Shown here piece after piece: positions 1-10,887 of a stretch of 64,000 nt of DNA. Below the pieces are notes generated by a model. That model made no database searches, was not told the origin of the DNA, and saw nothing but the letters and a program-made list of their open reading frames with translations. This stretch comes from Pseudeuparius sepicola (taxonomy: Eukaryota > Arthropoda > Insecta > Coleoptera > Anthribidae): assembly GCA_963920635.1 (NCBI GenBank), contig OY987299.1:127841373-127905372 (forward strand), in the 5' to 3' direction. How positions within the stretch are numbered: position 1 is the stretch's first letter; every line of letters begins with the position of its first letter. Position numbers and translations under genes: made by a program.

Positions 1-3000
1 AATGTTAAAGTCAAAAGATAATTTTAGTTGAATGTATTATGAAATTGACCCTCACTGCCATTTCAATCACAACATGCCGTTCTCTGTTCGCTTGCTCTTT
101 GTATTTTTATAAAAATTTAACCATAAGGGAAGATAGGTAATCATCATTTGCCTGATGGCGAAAAATTCTCACAAAAATTCGACTTACAACAAAATGTAGT
201 CCGCTCTATTTGCCCAAATTTACCATATTATTTGTCGAAAATGTACCTATCCACATACCAGGAATCGTACTTATTATAAATAAGTACTTATACTTCTGTG
301 TTTATTTTGTTACTTGTTACTGCTATTATTGTCTGTTAAACAAACGTCCCTACTTACTTAGGTACTCTATTATTGAGACAAAATTCACAAATGTATCTAA
401 TTATAATTAAAAAGAGGGTTGAAAATTTATTACATAAGATAAACTAAGCCAAAGTGCAGATTGCTCTATACTGCATAGACCCGTTGAACCGTCCCGCTGC
501 GGCGTTGCCACATGTTTGCACAGGGCTTGTAAGCTGGAGAAAGTTGTGTTAGTAATCTTGGCTCCATTAATAATAATTGGGGAGTTTTTGCAGGAAATTG
601 TAATTGCATATTTTTAAAGATAGTTTATTATTATCTAAACATTTCAAAAATTTTGAAATAAATTAGGTGGGTCATTGACCAAAGCCCTGGGAATTGGGCC
701 TGGAGTAGTGAAAGGTTAGAATGCAGTGCAAACATGTTAATTGAATGCTGATATAACAACTTTAGAGGCATTTTTTTTACAATATTTTATTATGACTAAA
801 CTCCCAGAAATGGCATCATCGAAAAATCTCTTTTATTTATTTTTGACCTAATCCTGACCAGAATCGCTTTGTTTTCCAGATTCCTATATAAATATTCAGG
901 TCACCATTACTTTCAAGGTAAATTCGAAACAATAGCGTTCTTCCGAAAATCATCAAACGACAACATATTCTTAAAATACCTATATCCCTTCAATGTTTGC
1001 CTTACGTTTACTAAACACCCTGTGTACAATTAAAAATGACTACACCTCAGAGAAATAACCAAGGATAGAGGGAGAAAAGACCAAAAGTAAGCAGAGCTAA
1101 CATCTGCTTGAGTGATGCCACGTACTTCATTATTTACAGCATTTCGTTTCCAAATAGACGGGTTTAATAATGGGATAAAATGAAGACACACCTCCCATAA
1201 CATTAAATTAACAAATTAATGTAACTATTAATTCCTTGTATGTGACAATTTCAAACTAGAACTAAATTGCGCTGTAGTTATAGTATATGCTAATTATCAC
1301 TTTAATAAAGTCGTCGACAGACATTTCAAATCGCCCAACATGGCAACGCCGCCGCAATGCGTAATGGTAAGGAATCTTATACAATACTATAATCACTGGC
1401 TAGGTACTGCTTCCTCACTTCTGGTATCAGTACGATACCTATAGGTACATAAAATCTACCACCTTGAATTTTTAAATGGAACTGCCCGTTCTCTAGATAT
1501 GCAAAACCAATTTGGAATTTACGTTTTCCCCGAAAATGCAACCGACAGCCATCATAATCTTTGCTCAGGAAACCAACTTCCATGGTTAACTTCAAAATTA
1601 TGAAACACTCCTGGCATTAAAAGTTCTCGACGTTTTTAATATAAGTTATTAATTGTCGACCGTTATATAATTTCCTTTCCGACCTAAAAAGCCGCGGTAT
1701 AAAAACTTTTACTACCCTTAAACCTAAATACTCCGGCGCGAGGATCCTCCGAAAGCTAATGAAATCCCGAGGCTATAAGTGTCATTACTCGGAAGCGGGA
1801 GATCGCTTTAGCGGCACCCGGCCCACCTCCCGTGCGGGCTTAAACCGGCCCTGCGGGACTTATAAAATTGATTAGCGAAACATCTGCCCCCAGCGAGACC
1901 ATAAACACTTTTATCTAAAACGTCCCCAGGCAACGCTTAAGGAGGGCGCCGGTCTCGGGCGGTTTCGGCGAGATCGACGCGATTTGTCAGGATATGGAGA
2001 TACGAAGCGGCACCGTCGCAATAACAAGGCCCGCCAGCTGAAAGCGATGAGTTATCAAAGGGAGGTGAGCCTAAGGCGCCAAATTCAAATTTCAACTTGG
2101 TAAATTTGGTAAAAAAAAAAACACTTTAAAATGATTGTTTACATATATAGCTCATGGTTTTACAACACGGATAATAATCTACGAGAGTGAAAGTCACATT
2201 TTCAAGGGGTTTTGGTGCATTTAGATATCTACCGGTAAAATTTTCGTAAATTCCAATTATTTCTTACTTGCCTGCCTAGATACAACTAAATTTGAATAAA
2301 TAAAACATATAAAACTTACTGATTTCAAGGTGGTTACGTTTAATCACGTAAAATTGTTAGGTATAACACTCTCCAACAGTCCAAACCAAAATCCTGGAAA
2401 ACTGTGTAGGAACAAAATCTCTTTTGATGGCCTTAACCCACTTTTCCCTTAAAATGGGGTCCTTATGGAGGAAAAAGCGGACACATTAGGACCGCCTTTG
2501 TAATTTCCCTTGCAGTGGGAACGGAACACGTCCACGGCATGATTTAAATTAGTCCGAGACCTATAAACTAAAATTGAACTTTAATCACTTTATTCTGAAC
2601 CACTGCTGTTTTACCACCTTATTAATAATAAAACTCCACGTCCTATATTACTAAAAAACACAGTTCAACACACAACAAACGTTCTTTAAAACAGGAAAAT
2701 CGCCAGACAAGTAAACGTAAACAACGTCAAAAAGCAACCTCCCGACCTCCCTGTGATGATGTAGTGACGTTTCGCGTCGCAAGCTGGCAGGCCTTTATCA
2801 TTGCGACCGTGCCGTACGAAGCCAGTAGATTTTGGAACAAAAGTAAGGGGGATCACACTGTACACAAACAAAACTAGAAATTCTGTTTTTAGAGACTGTG
2901 GGAAATTTGTATACGCGCGACTTGCTCACTAAACCTGCGTTCTCCACAGGCATAGTAAAGATTACTAATGTTTTGGTGAGAATTACCTATGAAGGTAAAA

Positions 3001-3325
3001 TATTACCATTCTTTTCCTTCAGAAAATTGTTTAAAGTGTGAGAAACCTAAGAAGAAATTTTTGTTATCTAAAATAGTAATTTCTAACCTAAATATAAACT
3101 TCATGTAAGTTCAACTTTTAAGAAACTTATTTGAGTCCTAATTTAATTTATTGTTACCTACAAAGAGGCTTTGAGGAAAATATATAAATAATAATTTGTA
3201 ATATGAAATTTAATACCATTTGGGATAGCAAGACAATATCGGATGTAATAAAAGAGTAAATATACTGGTGTTTGATTTAACAACTTGTATGGGTTTTAAA
3301 TAATCTAAAAAAATACTACTATTAC
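1..3325. other. No recognisable gene; AT-rich with one GC-rich patch
   Basis: Short ORFs only, with no domain I recognise on either strand. Positions about 1730-2060 are clearly richer in G and C than their surroundings and hold many CpG, which could be a regulatory patch or an older insertion. I see no terminal repeats around it. Confidence 0.5.
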
Positions 3326-3712
3326 TACTAAAAATTAAAAAAAATCAACAAAAAAAAAAACACCGACTTCAAAATTTGCCCGTATACACATTTCAACTAA
3401 AATTTTAGAAATATTTTTCTCTTTCTAAATAATTATTGAGTTAGGTATCTTTGGATTTGGTGACAGCACAGACCTAAGAAGCTATATAGGTCTGTGGTGA
3501 CAGTCAAGGCAAGGAATTAAAATCTAGTTAGATATGAATACATCATATCCTATATATACATCATAACTTAGTGTCACCGAATCCAAAGATAACTCAATCT
3601 AAAATTTTAGTTGAAATGTGCATACGGGCAAATTTGTGAAGTCGGTGTTTTTTTTTAATTTTTAGTGGAGTATGCATACGGGCAAATTTTTGAAGTCAGT
3701 TTTAATTATTTT
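3326..3712. repeat. Inverted-repeat MITE-like element
   Basis: The left arm (about 3326-3410, containing CACCGACTTCAAAATTTGCC) is matched in reverse complement by 3598-3666 (GCAAATTTGTGAAGTCGGTG). An inner stem pairs 3437-3467 with 3571-3598. A further partial copy of the end (GCATACGGGCAAATTTTTGA) follows in tandem at about 3670-3700, as if two insertions abut. No ORF is present, so it is a non-autonomous DNA element or hairpin repeat of unassigned family. Confidence 0.7.
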
Positions 3713-3854
3713 GTTAAAAAAAAATTATTTCTTATTTTTTAGTGAATTATTGAGAATTATCTAAATCGGTCTAATATTAAATTCCATCCGCTACTACTTG
3801 TCCACCCTTAGGATTGAAATTTTTCTCTCCAAATTTAAATGTGACCATCCCTAA

Positions 3855-4344
3855 GCAGGGTTGCTTTGATTAAAATCAATTGATTTAAATCGCGATTTTA
3901 ATCGTTTGATTAAAATAACAAAATCATTTGATTTACATCAAAATTTAAATGTAGTTACATTATGTAAAAAAACACGACACTGGCTGTGTAACTGAAGAGG
4001 AAATGAGCATACATAAGCAACTGCATACTGCAGTAGCATCTTCAGCAGGAATAGAGCGTATCATTTCATCTTTTAATTTGTTCATAGGAAATTAGGAAAT
4101 AAGCTAGGTACCGAGAAGTCTGCAAAACTTTTGTCTTTCTGCTGAAATCCTTAAATAAAAAACATAAGTAAAACGTTAGAAAAATCAAATATAATTTCCT
4201 AATAAAATAATAACAAGAAAACCACTTTAAACAAAAAATTCTATATATAAATAAAAAAAATCTGATTTTTTTAATTTAAAGCCGATTTAAATTGGCAAAA
4301 ACTTATAGATTTTTTATCATTAAAAAACTATAAGTTTTTGCCAA
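3855..4344. repeat. AT-rich repeat ending in a hairpin
   Basis: The left part repeats TTGATTTAAATC-like words several times in both orientations (3865-3950), and GATTTAAATT recurs near 4283. The right edge is a hairpin: TTGGCAAAAACTTATAG at 4292-4308 pairs exactly with 4328-4344. No coding capacity. It could be a small DNA transposon; the family is unknown. Confidence 0.5.
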
Positions 4345-5238
4345 GGTTCTTTTAACAATTTTTAAAATTTAACTCTTTGGATAGATATAATTAATTTTAA
4401 TTTGATTGATAATTTTCCACATACAGACTTACACACCATGTCTTGGAAGCTTTGTTGGCTTACACAATAGATGATATTTTACTGCTGAAGATGACCCCTA
4501 GATGGGTTGAAACATGTACAGTTTAACCTAATATACTGTGATTGTGGAGTTCCGACTGAAAGTTTTGCCCTTCTCATCATTCCCATACTCCACTGTAAGA
4601 TATGGACTATTTTCTACGCTTAAAGTAATTTTTGTTGAGATAACAAAATCCAAACACCAGAGACCAATTTATAGGAGTGATCTTGCTTAATAGGGCAAAA
4701 TAGCGATTGAGAATAAATTTATTAAAAAAAATTTCCAGCACTTGTGATTTTACATACTATAAAAATAGTTCAATTGTTCAAAAGTTGTATGCCAAGGATG
4801 CACTTCAACAAATTAAGGCACTTGGCATTACAATATTTTTATTTGGACTAGTTAAAAAGAATACGTTCCAAAAATTATTTAAAAATAAAAATTGGAAATT
4901 TAGTTCGTAATCGCTTGTTATCCATAGTCAAAGCTCCAGCTATGTCAACAATAAAAAGCGAAATATTTAAAAAACAACAAATTAACACAAAACATATTTA
5001 CTCTGTACACAAGCCGACCCCTGTGTATTTTTAGGACGTTTCGTAAACAAATGGCAAATTGCTATCAACGCAACGGAAAAATGATATGCAAATGGAAACA
5101 GTTTGCTTTAGAATAATAAAAAATTAAAACATAAGGGTGGTTTCCAACGAATTATATTGTTTTACATAGACCTTAGTCATATCCCGAGGTAATGTTGCGA
5201 GTTATTTTACTTTTATGCCGCGATAGTTACTGTATAGG
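4345..5238. other. No gene; ribozyme-like or retroelement-tail motif
   Basis: No ORF of interest. Positions 4484-4514 read CTGAAGATGACCC...GGGTTGAAAC, a short stem flanked by CTGAAGA and GAAA. The same layout occurs in 3' parts of some retroelements and resembles a hammerhead core, but the flanking helices are not convincing. Confidence 0.4.
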
Positions 5239-5366
5239 CAGCGTCCAGAGATATACTAATACGTTCGGGCACTCGGTCTTATGTAAACAAACGTTTCCCT
5301 CTTGCCCTCTCCCGCTCCCCTCCTCCCGCCGTCATTGGAGTACCGCGATGGAGCCGATTGATATCT

Positions 5367-5402
5367 TATAATATAAGCAAATAAGCTGTACACAGTGTAG
5401 CT
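5367..5402 (+). promoter_or_regulatory. Putative TATA box and initiator of the THAP unit
   Basis: TATAATATAAG at 5367-5377 lies about 25 bases upstream of CACAGTGTAG, an arthropod initiator-like CAGT. The arrangement is conserved in copy 2 (TATATAATAAG near 13172 and ACACAGTGTAGC near 13189), although the bases between differ. That is what would be expected if both elements matter. The translation start follows about 90 bases downstream. Confidence 0.45.
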
Positions 5403-5486
5403 GAGAGCGGTTCGATCGCATTCTACCGGGTGCGCGCAAAATATTACCGCAAAATATTACCAACCGACCGTGACTGTGTTGTAGTG

Positions 5487-5901
5487 ATGCCTAGGTATAG
5501 TAACGCTTTTTACTGCAGTGCGGATGGCTGTAAAACCAGTTCAAAAGACTATATTACCTTTTTTTCATTTCCTAAAGACCCTGAAAGGTATGAATTTGAG
5601 GTACCTACCTACAAAAATTAAGACATTTTTATGTGACATTTGAATACTTAGGTATTAATTGAAGAATAATATAGATATAATAGTAAAATATTGAAAATTT
5701 GAAGGTGCCAGCAACGGAAAACTGCATGAGGGTTCATCGGAGAACATAAATTTGCGAATATGCCACCTGAAGATTCATATAAACCTAGAAGAATTTGCAA
5801 GGCACATTTTGATGATCAGACATTCACTTCGTCCGGAAAACGTTTAGTAAAAACTGCTGTCCCCTCGGCTGTCCCATTAAGATTATTGTCAGAAGCTTAT
5901 G
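5487..5901 (+). pseudogene. THAP zinc-finger exons, copy 1 (in-frame stop)
   Basis: Exon 1 (5487-5587) begins MPRYSNAFYCSADGCKTSS and runs to FFSFPKDPER, the start of a C2CH THAP finger (C-x4-C and the FPKDP segment). A GT donor at 5588 and an AG acceptor at 5703-5704 join it in frame to exon 2 (5705-5901). Exon 2 contains RICKAHFDDQTF, giving the last Cys and His, and KTAVPSAVP, the AVPS tail box of THAP domains. Exon 2 ends at another GT donor (5902), so more exons once followed. A TGA at 5727-5729 interrupts exon 2; copy 2 has TTA there. The product would be a sequence-specific DNA-binding domain, probably the head of a P-type transposase. No catalytic part is present. Confidence 0.72.
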
Positions 5902-6271
5902 GTAAGACGCATGCTTGTGTAGGTACGTATGCGTAATATTTTGTTCTGTATTGTTTATGTCAATTTAAATATCAAAATATTTACTACAGGATGAAAAAGT
6001 AGAAATGATTAGTTTAACTCTTTGTCGTTAAATATTTTATTTGTTATTTATGTTTTTGTCTGCTCTATGTTTTGTTAGGCTTTATTAAAAATGAACGTAA
6101 AACATAAAAAATTGCATTTTTATTCATGTTCCAACCAAAGTCTACAGATATACCTAATAATTGTGTAGATTCTGGTAATAGCTACCTTGTATTTTAATTT
6201 AACTGTACCTACCAAAAATTAACGGTATACACTTACCTATACACAAATAACGTTACCAAAGTCTACAAATA

Positions 6272-7492
6272 CAGGGTGTAACTAAACTGATGGTCAAAAA
6301 TGAAACCACGTATTCTTGGGGTCAAAATAAGAGCACTTCTTCATATATTTTTTTCTCCTACGGGCCATAGTCTTTTTTATACAGATCGTAGAAGTTTGGA
6401 GAAAAATACACATATTTCTTAGTATTTCTAGAAGTATACGAGATATTTTCTTCAAACTTGGCGTGTCACATGAGCAGATGAGCCGTCAAACTTAAGGTTG
6501 ACATGAAGCTTCTGAGGCTCCCAGTTGCGGAGATACAGGGTGTTAGTAAAATTCATTAGTTCAGAAAAATATGAATACCCTGTATAATCGCATTTTTTAA
6601 ATTTGTTTTGAATGGTAAATTCAATGGTTAACAAAAAGTATCTCTTAGTATTTTTTCATATTTTCAGCCGTTTTTTAATTATTTTCAAAGAACTGCATTA
6701 AAAAAGTCATTTTAAGAATAAATCTAACAATCTGTGGATGCCAATTAAACTTTATTTAACAAAATACAAAGGCAAAAACAATAATAAAAGGAACGTGTTG
6801 CTATTAGAAAATTAAATTATTAAATGTTCGAAATGACCGCCGTCTCTTTCAATACACGCAACTATGCGTTTCCGCATGTTTATTATTGCCATTCGCAAGT
6901 CCATAGCAAAAGTGCATATCAGTCAATTCTTCAAATGAAAATATAATTTTTCAAAATATTGATACTAATTTGCAAAATTGGCAGCCAAATGATTCAAATA
7001 ATGCCAAGTTTAATTGACATCCACAGATTGTTAGATTTATTCTTAAAATTCCTTTTTTTATTGCAGCATTGCCGTTCTTTGAAAATAATTAAAAAACGGC
7101 TGAGAATATGAAAAAATACTAAGAGATACTTTTTGTTAACCATTGAATTTACCATTCAAAACAAATTTAAAAAATGCGATTATACAGGGTATTCATATTT
7201 TTCTGATCTAATTAATTTTAATAACACCCTGTATCTCCGCAACTGGGGCCTCACAAGCTTCATATTAACCTTAAATCTGACAACTCATCCGCTCATCTGA
7301 CACGCCAAGTTTGAAGAAAATATCTCGTATACTTCTAGAGATACTAAGAAATATGTGTATTTTTCTCTAAATTTCTACGCTCTGTATAAAAAAAACTATG
7401 GCCCGTAGGAGAAAAAATATATGAAGAGTGCCCTTATTTTGAATCCAAGAATACGGGGTTTCATTTTTGACCATCAGTTTAGTTACACCCTG
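6272..7492. mobile_element. Foldback mariner-like derivative in THAP copy 1
   Basis: Ends are CAGGGTGTAACTAAACTGAT and its reverse complement, next to TA on both sides (6270-6271, 7493-7494). Arms of about 485 bases (6272-6757 and 7008-7492) are near-perfect inverted repeats around a loop of about 250 bases. The THAP copy at 14030-14045 supplies the uninterrupted site, confirming this as a later insertion. The loop encodes a transposase C-terminal tail on the minus strand, so it is an internally deleted mariner-like element, not a random palindrome. Confidence 0.85.
6812..6906 (-). pseudogene. Transposase C-terminal tail in foldback loop
   Basis: Reading leftwards from 6906 the loop encodes MAIINMRKRIVACIERDGG followed by HFEHLII and a stop at 6812-6814. 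This matches the last helix and GGHFEH-type tail common in insect mariner-like transposases. It also aligns with VILNVRKRNDKCIVENGG near the end of the intact transposase at 26036-27112. It is too short to work and shows where the internal deletion ended. Confidence 0.75.
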
Positions 7493-7705
7493 TATAGGTA
7501 TACTAATATTTGTAGACTTTGGTAAATAATGGAAAGTTAATATGAACCTGCCCCCGTATGACTAGCTTGACGGCGATTTCGTTTAGTCGCCCTCGTAAAT
7601 GCGAAGCGTGCGAGGTGACGCTGACTTACGACCGGTCGCAAAAAATCGTCGGCTTTTCCGAGAGATCAAAGAAGTGAGCGGACTTTAGTATTTTTAGACT
7701 TTGGT

Positions 7706-9367
7706 ATAAGTACCTATACTATATTTACTTAGATTTTGCCCAATAGCATCCAATATTCCCTAACTCATACATAATATATTCCCCAGCTAACTGCCAGCCC
7801 TATCATTATGCTAATTACCGCGGTAGTTCCCGATTTATTATTACCGCCCGATCACTCCTATATATTAAATATGTATCGCATTAAAACAATACAATTAAAC
7901 AAAGTGCGTTGTTTACGGCCGGACATAAAACAAAGGCTTAAAACCGTAATACGGTCCCGAATAAATATAGGCCAGGCCGGCCGGCCGTCTCCCCCCCCCC
8001 ACACCTCCCGACGCGCACGCATGACAAACGGGCTAATAATAAACAAATAATGGCTATAAATCAAAACAATATGCGGTCGACGATTGCGCGGTTTGCGCGA
8101 GATTAACGGAATTTAATTTCTGCGTTTGTACAACATGACTCTAATTGTGGGCGTAATGTCTGGCCCGCAATGTGCCATAATCGGTTGTCATATAGGTATA
8201 AATGAGACGGAACTCAAAAAGGGAGGTTGGCCGTAAAATGTTAGCCTTTGGAATTAAAAACTATCTTACTATCATTAGCTTTGTTCCAATAATATAGTTC
8301 TGAACCAGAATCATAATGCACAAAAGTATAATTCCAGAACTGTATTCAACCAATTATAGCTGAGAATCACTGTTGGAAGAAATTCACCATTAAAGTACCC
8401 CTTACACAGTAAAAAAATTTGAGTGGGATTATTTGAGTTAAATTTTCACTCGTTAGCTCAGAATAGACGATCGGCTTTGAAAATAAAAATCATCAGTTTT
8501 GAAATTACCCTCTGCAGTCACATTAAAGAAATCAGATCAGAGTGAAAGTTCCTTCTAAATTGTGTAAATTCTTGACTATACAAGGTGAGTCAGAATGTAT
8601 AGTAAATACTTTAAAGGGGTGTTCGGCAGGTGGTTTTAAGGGGGGCCTTCCTTTTGAAATTGGCAAAACGTGCCCCAAAACACCTGTTAACTTCAACATT
8701 CGAAACATAAAATTTTACCTACATATAAAAATGCTCGGTAAATAATGGCCTTGTCAACCGAAGTGTATATAGAATTTTTTTTACTACTAAGATTGAAATA
8801 TTGCCATATTTTAGTTTATTTTAGTCATTTCTCGCTTTTTTTTCAAATACTTCGAAATATCAAGTAGCCTGGGAGTTCAGCTGTCAAGCTGATAAAATGA
8901 CACTAATCTTTAAATGTCATATAGAAAATGTTTCATTATTTACCTAGGTATTTTTTTATTATCATTATTTACCTAGGGTGAGAAATATTACTTCTCATTA
9001 GAGGAATGAGGTAAATAATGGTGATTTCTCAGGTTAGTAGTAAAAAAATAATTTTTATGGCACTCCCGCTTATAAATGATAAATCCTCTCTGAAATGCAG
9101 AAAAGGTGTTTTATGAAACTTCCTTCTTGGGCTTATCTTTCAATCCAAAAAGCTTTTCCTTATACATATTTTCTCTGATATTAAAAATAAGGGTACTTTA
9201 CTCTTGAGCTTTTTCATATCTTCCAACCTAGATATTCAAATTTTGGAAACTGCGTTTTGAATCTGCAGGAATGCACAAACTTTTATCAAGAATAAAATTT
9301 TTTGATAAATAATGTAAAATAAAATGTGTCATTAATGGTGCGTACTTTCTGCCGGACACTGTATATA
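7706..9367. other. No recognisable gene
   Basis: ORFs here are short and unrecognised. 7985-7999 is a C-rich run in a small GC-rich patch. TTACCTAGGTA-like words recur near 8940-8980. CTATACAAGGTGAGTCAG at about 8576 and GGACACTGTATATACAGGG at 9354-9372 resemble ends of TA-flanked elements but do not pair with each other. Confidence 0.4.
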
Positions 9368-9490
9368 CAGGGTGTTTCGAAAACAGTGTACAGGTTTATA
9401 GGGCCGAAAGAACATGGGAAGAAGACGAAAAGTTCATATGGGGGGTCAAAAACGAATATCTAAAAAGATACAAGGTGTCGAAATTTAAAT
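9368..9490. repeat. End of a TA-flanked DNA element (pairs with 35155-35262)
   Basis: CAGGGTGTTTCGAAAACAGT is followed by about 100 bases that match the reverse complement of 35155-35262, including GACGAAAA, TTCATAT, AAAACG and CTAAAAAGATACA. No second end is visible nearby, so this is a solitary end or a strongly diverged element. Confidence 0.55.
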
Positions 9491-9942
9491 TTTGTTTTTT
9501 TTATTTTATAACTTTTGAACGAATGAATCCATAGATTAGCACTAAATCTGGTATCTGAGGTTATTTTGGGGTGAGGTATTCAAATATTGGCATAGCTTTG
9601 ATGTGATTTTATAGCGCGCGCCACTTACGGCATTTCACATCATATTTTTGGGCCTAGGTGTTTTATTTTTCCCCGACGTAAATATGTGTTTCTCTGCAGT
9701 TTTTAGGCAAAAAAGATGTGCTTTGTAGATGTCTCTAAAAGCGACCATTTTCGGGATATTTGCTCTATATAAAATAATGTTCATGAAACATTTATATTAA
9801 ACTTCGTATTCGTAGGTTTTGAATAAGACAAACAACAGTAAAATGATAAATTTCCCAGTAATAATTATTGTATGTTAATAGAAACTTAAAAAATGGTGTA
9901 TTAAATAACAAGCAATAATCAGTTGTCACCTTTAAAAAGAGT
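9491..9942. other. No recognisable gene
   Basis: AT-rich sequence, probably the interior of the element whose end is at 9368. Nothing codes for a recognisable product. Confidence 0.3.
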
Positions 9943-10102
9943 TAAGCCTGGTTCATGCAGCTTCTTTATCTTTTAATTTTACTTTATCTTTAAGAAATAA
10001 CCAACGGCATTTGTCCCTTGATTTGAACTGACCAATGACATTTAATATTTCTTAAAGATAAAGAAAAATTAAAAGATAAAGAAGCTTTATGAACCAGGCT
10101 TA
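9943..10102. repeat. 160-bp palindromic MITE
   Basis: TAAGCCTGGTTCATGCAGCT at the left end is mirrored by AGCTTTATGAACCAGGCTTA at the right. The inner arms TTTATCTTTTAATTTT and ATTAAAAGATAAAG also pair, leaving a loop of about 50 bases. It is non-coding, and the whole unit could fold into one hairpin. Flanking duplication is unclear. Confidence 0.75.
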
Positions 10103-10879
10103 TACCAGCTATATGTCAAGCAGGGAAGTGAACCGAAATGTTGTCAAAATAAAAACGTTTTGTTGTTGAATTATTTAATTGTTTCTTAAGAATTGTGAAC
10201 GGAGAAATATTTGGTTTCTTTATTAAATAACGACTTGATATATATGTCATGTATTTACGCTGTATAATATTATGAACTGGCGAATGCCGCCAGCCTGAAA
10301 TCTCTATAACATAATTTCCGAGAGGTCAATTTAATATTCCTATACTCTCCGAATATCGTTGATATGTTGTGGCTTTTTGACGTGCTGCTTCAAAACTAAA
10401 TTGGGCGGAGTGCCCCCGCGCGTTCGCGTTCATCGCTGTTTAAAACAATAGACGGAAATTCCCATGAATAATGACAATGCGCGGTCATATTTCAAAACGG
10501 GTCGGAATTACCGGCCTATATAATTAAACGCTTTGAAAATTCAGTGGCGACTTGCACCGCAAAATGCGCATTTATTCGATGGTTATTTGAAGGACTTTGC
10601 GTTTGCTTTGGTGCGTAATTTACCGTTAGAAAGTGTTTTAAAGATAGTGTCACATCCAAACATACCAAACTTCGTTTAAAATCTCCCTGCTTCAAATTAA
10701 AAATTCGCGTGTTTTTATCTACTGTAGCAATATGACACTAATGACACTATCACCACAAGTCGTTGGAAACTAGAACCATCACTAATTTGCACATCTCATC
10801 ATTATCAAAATACAACGATACTCGCATTTCTTGCTTTCATTTTTGACTTTAAATTGTGAAGAAAATCCCCTTTGGTTTC
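10103..10879. other. No recognisable gene
   Basis: Low-complexity to moderately GC-rich patches (about 10400-10450), no domain and no terminal repeats. It may be unique host intergenic or intronic DNA. Confidence 0.35.
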
Positions 10880-10887
10880 AGGTCAAC

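Larger units (their letters stand above)
5239..7705 (+). mobile_element. THAP-domain unit, copy 1 (P-element-like), interrupted
   Basis: A dispersed repeat shared with 13048-14250. Both start at CAGCGTCCAGAGA and end at TAGACTTTGG. It carries a conserved promoter region, two THAP-coding exons, an intron tail and a CpG-rich 3' part. Copy 1 is split by a foldback element at 6272-7492; without it the unit is about 1.25 kb. THAP domains are the DNA-binding heads of P-element transposases and of host proteins derived from them, and dispersal in two copies favours a transposon remnant. I find no matching terminal inverted repeats, so the P assignment is an inference. A duplicated THAP host-gene fragment is the alternative. 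Confidence 0.6.
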
